A stretch of 64,000 nucleotides of DNA, taken from NCBI RefSeq assembly GCF_028689845.1, contig NZ_JAQVCH010000007.1:37733-101732 (forward strand), in the 5' to 3' direction. The position numbers and the translations under genes were made by a program. Below, piece after piece: positions 45,048 to 56,600 of the stretch; position 1 is the first letter of the stretch; each line of letters begins with the position of its first letter. The notes under the pieces are model-generated. The model was not told where the DNA came from. It saw only the letters and a list, made by a program, of their open reading frames with translations, and made no database searches. The stretch is from Flavobacterium sp. Its GTDB lineage: Bacteria > Bacteroidota > Bacteroidia > Flavobacteriales > Flavobacteriaceae.

Positions 45048-46373
45048 TTATAAAAGCTTTTGACGAAGTGTTTTTCTATCAATCTGCAAAATTTCAGCTG
45101 CTTTGGTTTTGTTGTTATGAACTGCTGCTAAAACCTTTAATATATATGCTTTTTCTATTTCTGATAAAGGTTTCAAGCTGAAATCATCGTCGGGTTGCTT
45201 GTATTTTAATTGATTTGGAATCAACGAAACGTCAATTTCATGATCGCATAAAATAATTAAGCGTTGCACCATGTTTTCTAATTCCCGAACATTTCCTGGC
45301 CAATAATGACGCGTGAGAATCTCCAAAGCTTTAGGAGTGATAGTAATATTGGATTTGTTGTATTCTTTTTCGTATTTATGAATAAAGGTTTGTAATAAAG
45401 GAGAAATATCTGCTTTGCGGTTTCGCAGTGGAATGGTTTCAATATTTACTACATTTAATCGATAGTATAAATCTTCTCTAAATGTTCCGTTTTTAATCAT
45501 GTTTTGCAAATTACTATTGGTGGCCGAAATAATTCGGACTTCAATTTTTTCTGCGATTAGAGCTCCAACCATGGTAATTTCCTTTTCTTGTAAAACCCGC
45601 AAAAGCCGACTTTGAACAGCTAATGAAGCGTTGCCAATTTCATCCAAAAAAATAGTTCCACCTTCTGCCGCATGAAACAAGCCTTTTTTGGTTTCATTTG
45701 CTCCTGTAAAGGCACCTTTTACATAGCCAAATAATTCTGATTCAAGTAAAGTTTCAGGAATACCGCCGCAATTAACGGTAATAAACGGATTATTAGCAAA
45801 TAGGCCTTGGTAATGGATAGCTCTAGCAATTAACTCCTTTCCTGTTCCGCTTTCTCCTTCAATTAAAACCGTCACTCGATTGTCTTTAACGCGTTTAATT
45901 ACATCGATTAATTGATAATGTTCTTCTGAATTGCCGACGATTCCCATCGAAAAATTTTCAGAATTAGACTGGTTTTCTATCGTTTCAGACTTAATTTCTT
46001 GTTTGTTGTTTAAATAATTATCTATCGCTTTTCGCAACTCATCTCTTGTAAAAGGTTTTGATAAATAATCTATCGCCCCCGATTTTACTGCATTAATAGC
46101 CGTGTCGACTGAAGGAAAGCCTGTAATTACTAATTTTGGAATGGAAGGAAAATGTTCTTCAGCATATTTGATAAGTTCAATGCCATTAATTTCAGGCATT
46201 TGTAAATCGGTTATAATTAAGTCGATTTTAGAGGATTTTAACACCTCAATCGCTTCTGAAACAGAAGAAGCTTTGTAGGTGTGAAAATGAAATGTTTTTA
46301 AATGACGTTGTAGCAATTCTAACATGTCATAATTATCATCTACAATAAGAATATTTTCCTTTTTGAGCTTCAT
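45048..46373 (-). CDS. NtrC-family sigma-54 response regulator
   Basis: 441 residues with three domains. Receiver, about 1-120: acidic pair VDDN, phosphoacceptor D56 in IITDLQMPEI, and the conserved Lys in YLSKPF. AAA+ activator domain, about 145-380: Walker A GESGTGKE, sigma-54-contact loop GAFTGA, Walker B GGTIFLDEIG, and RLNVVNIETIPLRNRKADI. Fis-type helix-turn-helix, about 400-441: SEIEKAYILKVL, NNKTKAAEILQIDRKTLRQK. All parts needed for sigma-54 activation are intact. It is 6 bases from the kinase gene and ends 122 bases before the sigma-54 promoter of gdhA, its likely target. Confidence 0.95.
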   Translation of the reverse strand: MKLKKENILIVDDNYDMLELLQRHLKTFHFHTYKASSVSEAIEVLKSSKIDLIITDLQMPEINGIELIKYAEEHFPSIPKLVITGFPSVDTAINAVKSGAIDYLSKPFTRDELRKAIDNYLNNKQEIKSETIENQSNSENFSMGIVGNSEEHYQLIDVIKRVKDNRVTVLIEGESGTGKELIARAIHYQGLFANNPFITVNCGGIPETLLESELFGYVKGAFTGANETKKGLFHAAEGGTIFLDEIGNASLAVQSRLLRVLQEKEITMVGALIAEKIEVRIISATNSNLQNMIKNGTFREDLYYRLNVVNIETIPLRNRKADISPLLQTFIHKYEKEYNKSNITITPKALEILTRHYWPGNVRELENMVQRLIILCDHEIDVSLIPNQLKYKQPDDDFSLKPLSEIEKAYILKVLAAVHNNKTKAAEILQIDRKTLRQKLL

Positions 46374-46379
46374 GCCTTT

Positions 46380-47471
46380 TTATTTTAAGGGTAATTTTAT
46401 TTTGAAATTTGTGCCTTTTGGAGAATTATCAAGTGCTTCAATATCGCCACGATGACTTTTGATTATTCCGTGAACCACACTTAGTCCTAATCCAGTTCCC
46501 TCTCCAATAGGTTTTGTAGTAAAAAATGGATCAAAAATTTTGTCTTTGATGTCCGATTGAATACCCGGGCCGTTATCTTTTATTTCTATCACAAAATCGG
46601 TAGCTGTTGCATAAACAGCTATCTCTATCACACTATTTGCTGGTGAAACATGAATAGCGTTTAAAACAATATTAAACAAAACTTGTGTAAGTTGAATGTC
46701 ATCAATTTGAGCTTTAATTTCATCATCGGCAAAAGTTACTTTATAGTCTAAGTTGCCTTTGCTAAAATTTGGACCAAGCAAAGCTAATGCTCTTAAAATA
46801 ATTGGTTTGACAAGAAGTACGGTTTTATTCTGAGGCATCTCGCATGAAAAAAACATCAAATTTTTTACAATTTCACGAGAATAAATTGCGGCATTGATGA
46901 TTTTTGTAATGTCTCTTTCAATTTGTGGGTCGCTGTTTTGTTGTTTAATCAACTCGGCAAAACCTAAAATATTACCTAAAGGCGTGTTGAGTTCGTGGGC
47001 AATGCCAGCCGTAATCTCGCCTAAAATGGATAATCGGTCAACCCGTTCTGCACTTTTTTTAAATAAAGCAACTTTTACTTTGCTTTCTTTTTTTTCTAAA
47101 AACACACCTATTTCATAAGAAACTTTTCTTAAAAGCTTTATTTCATCAACTAAAAAGTCACTTTCAATGTAATCTGAAGCGGGATAATGTACTTTGATTT
47201 CGCCCGAAAGTTGGTTGTCAATTATTAAATCTTCTTTTAAAAAAACTGTATTTTCTAGTGTTTGTGAGGTAAAATAATTAAAATCATGGTAGCGTATTTC
47301 TACAACAACTCTATCGGTAAATCGCCAGGCTTCTTTTAATATAGTTGCAATATTTTTTAAAACTTCAAAAACAGAATATTCATCATGATTAAGAATATTA
47401 GTGACTTCATACAAGCAAGCTAACTCTTTAATTCGTTCACTTAATTTCTCTTCAGCGGAATAAGTCTTCAT
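46380..47471 (-). CDS. Cytosolic histidine kinase, partner of the NtrC-type regulator
   Basis: 363 residues with no membrane helix, so it senses an internal signal. Residues 1 to about 130 form a GAF-like or related sensor (ERIKELACLYEVTNILNHDE). The HisKA box is EITAGIAHELNTPLGNILGF with H159. The ATPase domain has VLFNIVLNAIHVSP (N), IKDNGPGI (G1), IFDPFFTTKP (F) and GTGLGLSVVHGI (G2). It resembles NtrB-like soluble kinases. It lies 6 bases upstream of its response regulator. An exact -7 box and a GGGTAA/TTACCC dyad lie just upstream of its start. Confidence 0.94.
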   Translation of the reverse strand: MKTYSAEEKLSERIKELACLYEVTNILNHDEYSVFEVLKNIATILKEAWRFTDRVVVEIRYHDFNYFTSQTLENTVFLKEDLIIDNQLSGEIKVHYPASDYIESDFLVDEIKLLRKVSYEIGVFLEKKESKVKVALFKKSAERVDRLSILGEITAGIAHELNTPLGNILGFAELIKQQNSDPQIERDITKIINAAIYSREIVKNLMFFSCEMPQNKTVLLVKPIILRALALLGPNFSKGNLDYKVTFADDEIKAQIDDIQLTQVLFNIVLNAIHVSPANSVIEIAVYATATDFVIEIKDNGPGIQSDIKDKIFDPFFTTKPIGEGTGLGLSVVHGIIKSHRGDIEALDNSPKGTNFKIKLPLK

Positions 47472-47501
47472 AATTTCTATTTTTAATAAACTTTAGAAAG
47501 C

Positions 47502-47516
47502 GGGTAAAAATTACCC
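47502..47516. promoter_or_regulatory. Palindromic operator at the start of the kinase-regulator operon
   Basis: GGGTAAAAATTACCC is a perfect 6-3-6 dyad, 31 bases before the kinase start codon. It begins five bases after the predicted -7 box and so covers the expected transcription start, a position typical of repression. It matches the dyad found upstream of the gdhA promoter. Confidence 0.6.
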
Positions 47517-47520
47517 AATT

Positions 47521-47528
47521 CAAAGATA
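47521..47528 (-). promoter_or_regulatory. -7 box of the kinase-regulator operon
   Basis: TATCTTTG on the minus strand, an exact TAnnTTTG match 50 bases before the kinase start. The -33 region lacks a good TTTG, which may make this a weak promoter. Confidence 0.55.
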
Positions 47529-47654
47529 TTCATTTATTTGGTAGTTTCTTAAAGTTAGCCTTTATAAATAATTATTGGTTATTGTTTCGATCTTTTTTAC
47601 TTTCCAATTTAAAAAATAGTGGTGAAAAATAATAACGAAAAATGAATTTTATAT

Positions 47655-47684
47655 TTTGATTTCACTTCAACTCTGTTACCTTTG
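47655..47684 (+). promoter_or_regulatory. Promoter of maeB
   Basis: TTTG (47655-47658), 18 bases, then TACCTTTG (47677-47684), 28 bases before the start codon at 47713. Confidence 0.75.
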
Positions 47685-47712
47685 TAAGTAAATCTTTAGA
47701 AGAAAAAATCTC

Positions 47713-50010
47713 ATGCACAAAGACAGCAAACGTAGAGAAGCTTTATTATATCATGCCAAACCAAGCCCAGGAAAAATTCAAGTAGTTCCTACTAAAAGAT
47801 ATGCTACACAACGCGATTTATCTTTGGCCTATTCACCTGGTGTCGCCGAACCTTGTTTAGAAATTGCCAAAGACGTAAATAATGTTTATAAGTATACCTC
47901 CAAAGGAAATTTAGTTGCCGTAATTACCAACGGAACAGCCGTTTTAGGCTTGGGAGATATTGGTCCTGAAGCTTCAAAACCTGTGATGGAAGGAAAAGCC
48001 TTGTTATTTAAAATATTTGCAGATATCGATGTGTTTGACATTGAAATTGGAACAAAAGATATTGATGCATTTATTGAAACGGTAAAAAATATTGCTCCAA
48101 CCTTTGGCGGAATTAATTTAGAGGATATTAAAGCTCCAGAGTCATTTGAAATTGAACGACGATTGGTAGAAGAACTCAACATTCCAGTCATGCACGATGA
48201 CCAACACGGCACGGCTATCATTTCTTCTGCGGCATTAATTAACGCATTAGAATTAGCAGATAAAAAAGCAGAAGACATCAAAGTTGTCGTTTCTGGAGCC
48301 GGTTCGGCAGCCTTGGCTTGTATAAATCTATACTTGCTTTTAGGTGTGAAACTTGAAAATGTAATTATGTTTGATAGCAAAGGAGTTTTGCATCAACAAC
48401 GGGACAATATTTCAGTTTTACAACGAAAATATGCAAACGGTAGAGAAGGAATGACTTTAGCTGACGCTTTGGATGGAGCCGATGTCTTTTTAGGACTTTC
48501 TACAAGTAATATTTTAACGCCAGAAATGCTTTTATCGATGGCTAACGATCCTATCGTTTTTGCGATGGCGAATCCAATTCCGGAAATTGATTACAATCTA
48601 GCTATGCAAACCCGAAAAGATATCATTATGGCAACAGGTCGTTCAGACCATCCTAATCAAGTGAATAACGTTCTTGGGTTTCCTTATATTTTTAGAGGAG
48701 CTTTAGATGTTCGAGCGACTAAAATAAATGAAGAAATGAAAATGGCAGCAGTTCAAGCCTTAGCTGAATTAGCTAAAATGAATGTGCCAGAACAAGTGAA
48801 TATTGCTTATGGCGAAACCAAACTTATTTTTGGACGCGAATATATTATTCCGAAACCATTTGATCCTCGTTTAATTACGATTGTAGCTCCTGCTGTTGCC
48901 AAAGCCGCAATGGACTCTGGGGTAGCTCAACATCCGATTCTAGATTGGGAAAAATATGAAGAAGAATTAGCAGAACGGTTAGGTTCAGATAATAAAATGG
49001 TTCGTTTATTGGCCAACCGAGCAAAAACCAATCCGAAACGAGTTATTTTTGCCGAAGCCGATCATTTAGACGTGTTGAAAGCAGCTCAAATTGTTTGGGA
49101 AGAAGGTATGGGGTCACCAATTTTATTAGGCAACAAAGAAATTATCTTAGAGCTCAAAAAGGAAATTGGTTTCGATGTAGAAGTGCCAATTTTAGATCCT
49201 AAAACAGCTGAATGTGACGAAAAAAGAATGCATTATGCCAATACGTTTTGGGAAAGCAGAAAACGAAGAGGAATTTCTTTATTAGATGCTCAAAAATGGA
49301 TGCGAGAACGTAATTATTTTGCCGCGATGATGGTCAATGAAGGAGAAGCAGATGCATTAGTTACTGGTTTTTCTAGAAGTTATCCCTCTGTTGTAAAACC
49401 AATCTTAGAGTTGATTGATAAAGCTCCAGGCGTTGATAAAGTGGCTACGACCAATATGATGATGACCAATCGAGGACCGATGTTTTTATCAGACACAGCG
49501 ATAAATATTAATCCCTCAGCTCAAGATTTGGCTAAAATTGCTTTAATGACCGCCAAAACAGTTAAAATGTTCGGGATGGAACCGATTATCGCAATGGTAT
49601 CTTATTCTAATTTTGGCTCCTCTAATAATGAAGGAGCAATAAAAGTGAGAGAAGCAGTAGCCTATTTGCATAAATATTATCCCGATTTAATCGTAGATGG
49701 TGAGATTCAAACCGATTTTGCTTTGAATCCAGAAATGCTGAAAAATAAATTTCCTTTTTCTAAATTAGCTGGAAAAAAAGTAAACACCTTGATATTTCCA
49801 AATTTAGATGCGGCAAATATCAATTATAAAATGTTAAAAGAGCTCTATAAAGTTGATTCTATAGGCCCGATAATGTTGGGGTTAGACAAGCCGGTGCATA
49901 TTTTCCAATTAGGAGCCAGCGTAGAGGAAATGGTCAATATGGCTGCGGTTTCTATCGTAGATGCCCAAGAAAAAGAAAAGCGTTATAAATCAATAAAAGT
50001 TAGTCTCTAA
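47713..50010 (+). CDS. maeB: NADP-dependent malic enzyme with phosphotransacetylase-like domain
   Basis: 765 residues, the length of the MaeB fusion family. Malic enzyme domain, about 1-430: YSPGVAEPCLEIAKDVNNVY, GNLVAVITNGTAVLGLGDIG, PVMHDDQHGTAIISSAALIN and NAD(P)-binding VVSGAGSAALACINLYLLLG. Phosphotransacetylase-like domain, about 440-765: RVIFAEADHLDVLKAAQIVW, EGEADALVTGFSRSYPSVVK, VDGEIQTDFALN. It decarboxylates malate to pyruvate, making NADPH; in this family the C-terminal domain is usually regulatory (acetyl-CoA) rather than catalytic. Divergent from the kinase-regulator operon. Confidence 0.96.
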   Translation: MHKDSKRREALLYHAKPSPGKIQVVPTKRYATQRDLSLAYSPGVAEPCLEIAKDVNNVYKYTSKGNLVAVITNGTAVLGLGDIGPEASKPVMEGKALLFKIFADIDVFDIEIGTKDIDAFIETVKNIAPTFGGINLEDIKAPESFEIERRLVEELNIPVMHDDQHGTAIISSAALINALELADKKAEDIKVVVSGAGSAALACINLYLLLGVKLENVIMFDSKGVLHQQRDNISVLQRKYANGREGMTLADALDGADVFLGLSTSNILTPEMLLSMANDPIVFAMANPIPEIDYNLAMQTRKDIIMATGRSDHPNQVNNVLGFPYIFRGALDVRATKINEEMKMAAVQALAELAKMNVPEQVNIAYGETKLIFGREYIIPKPFDPRLITIVAPAVAKAAMDSGVAQHPILDWEKYEEELAERLGSDNKMVRLLANRAKTNPKRVIFAEADHLDVLKAAQIVWEEGMGSPILLGNKEIILELKKEIGFDVEVPILDPKTAECDEKRMHYANTFWESRKRRGISLLDAQKWMRERNYFAAMMVNEGEADALVTGFSRSYPSVVKPILELIDKAPGVDKVATTNMMMTNRGPMFLSDTAININPSAQDLAKIALMTAKTVKMFGMEPIIAMVSYSNFGSSNNEGAIKVREAVAYLHKYYPDLIVDGEIQTDFALNPEMLKNKFPFSKLAGKKVNTLIFPNLDAANINYKMLKELYKVDSIGPIMLGLDKPVHIFQLGASVEEMVNMAAVSIVDAQEKEKRYKSIKVSL

Positions 50011-50041
50011 CAAATATTTACGTAATTCATCGCTTTTTAGC

Positions 50042-50070
50042 TTTGTAATTAAAGATTTTTGTTACTTTTG
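50042..50070 (+). promoter_or_regulatory. Promoter of ruvA-sprA
   Basis: TTTG (50042-50045), 17 bases, then TACTTTTG (50063-50070), 19 bases before the ruvA start. Confidence 0.65.
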
Positions 50071-50089
50071 AAAATTAACATGTTCATTT

Positions 50090-50671
50090 ATGATAGCTCA
50101 TATTCAAGGACGACTTGTAGAAAAGAACCCAACCGATGTAATTATTGACTGTAACGGGGTTGGCTATCAATTGCATATATCCTTACATACTTATTCGTTG
50201 ATACCAGACACAGAAAACATTAAACTGTTTACTTTTCTTCAAATCAAAGAAGATGCACATTCTTTATTTGGATTTGTTGAAAAATCAGAGCGAGAAATCT
50301 TTAAATTATTACTTTCTGTTTCTGGAATTGGTGCTAATATCGCTAGAACGATGCTTTCTTCGATGGAACCAAAACAAATTCTGCAAGCGATTGCCACTGC
50401 AGATGTAGTTACGATTCAGTCAATCAAAGGAATAGGTTCTAAAACGGCCCAACGTGTCATTTTAGATTTAAAAGAAAAAGTGTTAAAGGTGTATGATTTG
50501 GATGAAGTTTCAATGGCTTTAAACAATACAAACAAAGATGAGGCGTTATCTGCTTTGGAGGTCTTGGGCTTTAACAAAAAATTGGCAGAAAGAGTGGTTG
50601 AAAAAATTGTTAAAGAAACACCAGACGCCAGCATAGAATCAATTATTAAACAAGCTTTAAAAAATTTATAA
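50090..50671 (+). CDS. ruvA: Holliday junction branch migration protein RuvA
   Basis: 193 residues. Domain I: MIAHIQGRLVEKNPTDVIID, YQLHISLHTYS. Domain II helix-hairpin-helix pairs: LLSVSGIGANIARTMLS and SIKGIGSKTAQRVILDLKEK. Domain III: KDEALSALEVLGFNKKLAER. It binds Holliday junctions and recruits RuvB (39109). The sprA frame begins 3 bases after its stop. Confidence 0.97.
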   Translation: MIAHIQGRLVEKNPTDVIIDCNGVGYQLHISLHTYSLIPDTENIKLFTFLQIKEDAHSLFGFVEKSEREIFKLLLSVSGIGANIARTMLSSMEPKQILQAIATADVVTIQSIKGIGSKTAQRVILDLKEKVLKVYDLDEVSMALNNTNKDEALSALEVLGFNKKLAERVVEKIVKETPDASIESIIKQALKNL

Positions 50672-50674
50672 TAC

Positions 50675-53600
50675 TTGAAAACGGAGTGTCATTATAATTT
50701 TATACCAAATCTTAAAATTAACCTCCTTTGGTTAATGTTATTTTCGACTATTTTAGTTTTTTCTCAAGAAGATGAAACGCCAACGGATTCGGTAGGGTTC
50801 AATAAAGGTAAAGTAGAATTAGGCAATCCGCCTAGTATTGTTTCTGCCTATACCTACGACCCAGTTACCGATCGTTATATTTATAATAGTTCTATAGGTG
50901 AATTCAATATTAACTATCCTGTTATTTTGACACCAAAAGAATACGAAGAATTAGTTCTAAGAGAGTCCATGAGGTCGTATTTCAAACAGAAATTAGATGC
51001 GATGGATGGTAGAAAAGCAGGGGCAGAAGAGGGTAAGAAAGATTTGTTACCCCGTTTTTATGTCAACTCTGGTTTTTTTGAAAGTATTTTTGGAAGCAAT
51101 ACTATTGATGTTCAACCTAGAGGATCGGTTGAAGTCGATTTGGGTATTCGATACACTAAACAAGATAACCCTTCTTTTTCTCCTCGAAACCGAACAACCA
51201 CAACGTTTGATTTTGAACAGCGAATCAATATGAGTTTATCGGGTAAAGTCGGTACACGATTGAATGTGAATGCTAATTATGATACACAGTCTACTTTTGC
51301 TTTTCAAAACTTAATCAAATTAGAATACACACCCGATGAAGATGCGATACTTCGCAAACTAGAAGTGGGTAACGTAAGTATGCCTTTGAGCAATACTTTA
51401 ATTCGTGGAGCACAAAGTTTGTTTGGTGTAAAAGCAGAATTGCAATTTGGAAAAACTACGGTAACGGGAGTTTATTCTGAGCAAAAATCACAAACCCGTT
51501 CGGTGACCGCTTTGGGCGATGGAACCCTTCAGGATTTTGATTTATTTGCGTTAGACTATGATTCGGATAGACACTTTTTCCTTTCACAATATTTTCGAGA
51601 TAATTATGATTTTGCACTTAAAAACTATCCATTAATTAATAGTCGAGTTCAAATTACACGCATTGAAGTTTGGATAACGAATCGACAAAATCGCGTGAAT
51701 ACTTCTCCAGAAGGAAATAATTTACGAAACATTATTGCTTTACAAGATATAGGAGAAGCACAAATAAACGGATTGGACGACAATGAAGTCGTGGGGATTT
51801 CGCCAATTCCAGGAGGTTTTTTTAATGTCAGTTCCAACACACCTTCTAATAATGCAAACAACGATTTTAATCCAGGATTAATTCAAACTGGTGGAGGCTT
51901 GTTAAACCCGAGTATCCGAGAAATCGTTACTTCTGGTTCTGGATTTAATTTTCCAGCAGTGGAAGGATTGGATTATTCTAAATTAGAAAATGCTAGAAAA
52001 TTAACCAATAGTGAATTTACCTATAATGCACAATTAGGGTACCTTTCTCTTCAACAGCGATTAGCGAATGATGAAGTGGTAGCAGTTGCCTATGAATATA
52101 CGATTGGAGACGAAGTATTTCAAGTTGGTGAATTTGGAAACGGTGGTGTAGAATCTACGGTTGTAGATCCGGCTACTCAAATTCCTGTTACCCAATGTTT
52201 GATTTTGAAAATGTTGAAAAGTAACTTGACAAATGTTGAAAAACCGATTTGGAACTTGATGATGAAAAATATTTATCAAATTCCACAAGCATTTCAATTA
52301 AGTCAAGAAGATTTTAGATTTAATATTTTATATACCGATCCTTCCCCTTTAAACTATATAACGCCCGCAGGAAATCCTCCTTTGCCACTTCCGGCAGATG
52401 TAGCAGAGACACCTTTATTAGAAGTGTTCAATACAGACCGATTAAATTATACCAATGACCCACAAGTTGGCGGAGATGGATTTTTCGATTTTGTGCCAGG
52501 AATTACTGTGGATACTCAAAATGGCCGTTTGATTTTTACGACGGTAGAGCCTTTCGGAAAGCATTTATTTAATAAGTTGAAAACATCGAATCCGATTGAA
52601 GATTATGATAATCCAACCACTGGTTATAATGCCAATCAAGGAAAATATGTTTATCGAACGATGTATAAAAGCACACAAGCTGCCGCTTTGCAAGACAGTG
52701 ATAAAAACAAATTCTTATTAAGAGGGCGATTTAAATCCACGGGTGGAGACGGTATTCCAATTGGAGCGTTCAACGTGCCAAAAGGTTCGGTTGTAGTAAC
52801 AGCGGGGGGTAGAACATTGGCAGAAGGAATAGATTATACGGTGAATTACCAGTTAGGAAGAGTTCGAATTCTTGATCCTTCATTACAAGCTTCAGGTACA
52901 CCAATTAATATTTCGGTAGAAAATAATTCCGTTTTCGGACAACAAACCCGACGCTTTATGGGCTTTAATGTAGACCATAAAATTTCTGAAAATTTTCAGG
53001 TGGGAGCTACGTTATTGCGAATGACAGAACGACCATTTACACAAAAATCGACTTTTGGTCAAGAATCAGTGAATAATACTATTTTCGGATTTAATACAAA
53101 TTATTCATCAGATCTGCCGTTCTTAACCCGATTAGTGAATAAACTCCCAAACATTGATACCGATGTGGCATCTTCTATTTCAGTACGTGGTGAGGTAGCC
53201 TTCTTAAGACCAGATTCGCCAAAAGCAGATAATTTTGAAGGAGAATCTACTTTATATATTGATGATTTTGAAGGTTCACAGAGTACTATCGATGTTAAGT
53301 CGGCTTTGTCTTGGAGTTTATCAAGTGTACCTGAGCGAAACACATCTAGTTCCTACGATTTCTTTGGTAGTTCTGCTGGGCTAGATTATGGTTTTAGAAG
53401 AGCTAAATTGTCATGGTATACAATTGATCCAATTTTCTATACTTCACAAAGACCAGGCGGAGTATCTCCACAAGACATGGCTTTAAACAAAACGAGACGA
53501 GTTTATATTAATGATATTTTTCCGGTTACTGATATTGCTCAAGGACAACTGCAAGTAATTAATACCTTAGATTTAACCTATTATCCTGCAGAGCGAGGGC

Positions 53601-56600
53601 CCTATAATTTCAATCCATCTTCAACAATTGATAATCAATTGCCTAATCCTACACAAAATTTTGGTGGAATTACACGTGCAATTAACTCTACAAATTTTGA
53701 ACAAGGAAACGTAGAATATTTTCAACTTTGGGTTTTAGACCCTTATTATGGAGCAGATGAAACCGCACCAACCAATATTGGGGAATTATACATCAATCTA
53801 GGAGAGATTTCAGAAGACGTATTAAAAGATGGAAGAAAGCAGTATGAAAATGGTTTGCCTGAAGTAGGCAGCACTACGCCAACTGTTCCTTCTATTTGGG
53901 GAAAAGTTCCTGCTTCACAATCGCTAATCTATGCATTTGATACCAACGAAGGAAACAGAGCATTACAAGATGTTGGTTTAGACGGTTTGTCCGATGCAGA
54001 AGAAGCCGCTTTATATCCAGCTTTTGCCGCTTTTCCAGATCCAGCTCGTGATAATTATGAATTTTATCTGGCTGCCAGTGGTAATGTAATCGAACGCTAT
54101 AAAAACTACAATGGATTACAAGGAAATTCACCCGTAACCGTTTCAGATAATAATCGAGGAAATTCTACTTTGCCTGATGTTGAAGATATTAATCGTGATA
54201 ATACTATGAATACGATTAATGCCTATTATGAATATAAAATTAATATTGCACCAAATTTACTAGTTGGCGATAATTTTATTACCGACGAGGTATTAGTAGC
54301 TGAAAAAACAGAGCCTAGTGGCGAGACTTATCCTGCGGCTAGATGGTTGCAATTTAAAATACCTGTGTCACAATATCAAAACAAAATTGGTAGTATTTCC
54401 GACTTTAGAACCATTCGTTTTATGCGGATGTTTATGACCGGATTTACAGAAGAAGTTACTGTTCGTTTTGCCGCAGTGGAATTGGTTAGAGGAGAATGGA
54501 GACAGTTTACCGGCACTTTGGATCCGAATGAAACAGAAGCTCAAAACCAGGATGATAATACGGTTTTAGAATCTATTGCTGTTAATGTGCAAGAAAACAG
54601 TAATCGGACACCGATAAATTATGTGCTGCCTCCAGGCGTTCAACGGGAACAATTATATAACAACAATACTGTAATTAATCAAAACGAACAATCTTTAGCA
54701 CTTCGGGTTACGCCAAAAAACAGTAATATGCCTGGCGGATTAGAGCCTGAAGATTCAAGAGCGGTATTTAAAAATGTAGAAGTGGATTTACGGCAATTTG
54801 AAAAACTGAAAATGTTTCTTCATGCCGAAGCTATTGAAAATAATTTAGATCCCAATCGATTACTTGACGATGAAATGGTCGCTTTTATTCGATTTGGAAA
54901 TGATTTCACACAAAACTTCTACCAAGTGGAGATTCCACTTAAAGTAACGCCGCATGGAACGACATCTCCCGATGAAATTTGGCCAGAAGATAACGAAATT
55001 GATTTAAAACTATCCTTATTAACACAATTAAAAGTGTTAAATATTAACGGTGTAAATCCTAATCCAGATGAAATTTATTTTTTAAATGAAGACGAATTAG
55101 ACCCTTCTTTAGCAAATAAACCCAATAAACTTCGTTTAGGTATTAAAGGAAATCCAAACTTTGGTTTAGTCAGAACCTTAATGTTAGGTTTAAGAAATAG
55201 CAGAACAGGTCAAGTGGAATTAGAAAGTATTCGTGGTGAAGTTTGGTTCAACGAATTGCGTGTAGCTGGAATGAAAAACAAAGGTGGAATGGCCGCTATT
55301 GTTAGTGTAGATGCGAATGCCGCTGATTTTGCTAACGTATCCGCAACAGGAAGAATTGCAACCATCGGTTTTGGTACTTTAGAACAAGGTCCAAACGAAA
55401 GAAGTCGCGAAGATATGCGTCAGTATGATATTGTAACTAATTTTAATTTCGGAAAGTTATTGCCACAACGTTGGGGCGTAACCTTACCTTTTAATTATGG
55501 AATCGGAGAACAAACTATTACGCCAGAATATGATCCGTTTTATCAAGATATAGAATTAGATCAATTAATTGATGTCACGCCAGACGAAGCAGAAAAACGA
55601 AACATAGAAGACCGGGCAATTGATTATACTAAACGAAAAAGTATCAATTTCATTGGTGTAAGAAAAGAAAGAGCTCCTGAGCAAAAAGCTCGTATTTATA
55701 ATGTTGAAAACTTGACACTTTCGCATTCTTTTAACGAAGTAGAGAAACATAATTATGAAATAGAGAGTTATGTAGACCAACAAGTCAACTCCGCTGTAGA
55801 TTATTCCTATTCGTTTACTCCAAAACCAATAGAGCCGTTGAAGTCTAATGCATTCATGAAAAAATCTCAATATTGGAAACTTTTAAGCGATTTTAATTTT
55901 AACTATTTGCCTTCTAGTATTAATTTTAGTACCAATGTTGTTAGACAATATAACCGTCAACAATTCCGACAAGTAGAAGTAGAAGGAATTCCGTTAGATG
56001 CCTTGTATCGAAGAAATTACCTCTTCAATTATTTGTACGGTTTTAACTATGATATAACGAAATCATTAAAAATTAATTACAACGCAAACCGAAGTAATCT
56101 TGTTAGAAATTTTATTGACGAAAACGGCGTGCCAGATGATTCCAATCGAATTTATGATAGTTATCTAGAAGTAGGTGAGGCCAATCAATTAAATCAGCAA
56201 TTGATTTTAAACTACGATATTCCACTTTATAAATTGCCATTTTTAAGTTTCTTAAAAGCAAATTATTCTTATACCGGAACCTATAGCTGGATGCGTTCTT
56301 CCATTGCTCTTTCTTCGGTTGAAGCGGAAGATGGTACAATATACAATCTTGGAAATACTATTCAGAATTCAAGTTCACACCGTTTGAACACAACGCTGAA
56401 TATGGATTTATTTTATAAATACATCGGTTTAACCAAGACGAAGAAAAAACCAACTCAAGCAAAAGTAGCCCCTCCTAAACCTGGAGAAAAAGTTACAAAT
56501 ACTAGCGTCCCGCAACAAACTGAAGGAAACGTGTTTTTAGACGGATTAATTGGGGTAGTTACTAGTGTGAAAAACATCCAATTAAATTATACTCAAAACC

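Noticed and set aside
47886..48380. A 164-codon minus-strand frame inside maeB
   Set aside because: Antisense to the malic enzyme domain; no independent evidence of coding.
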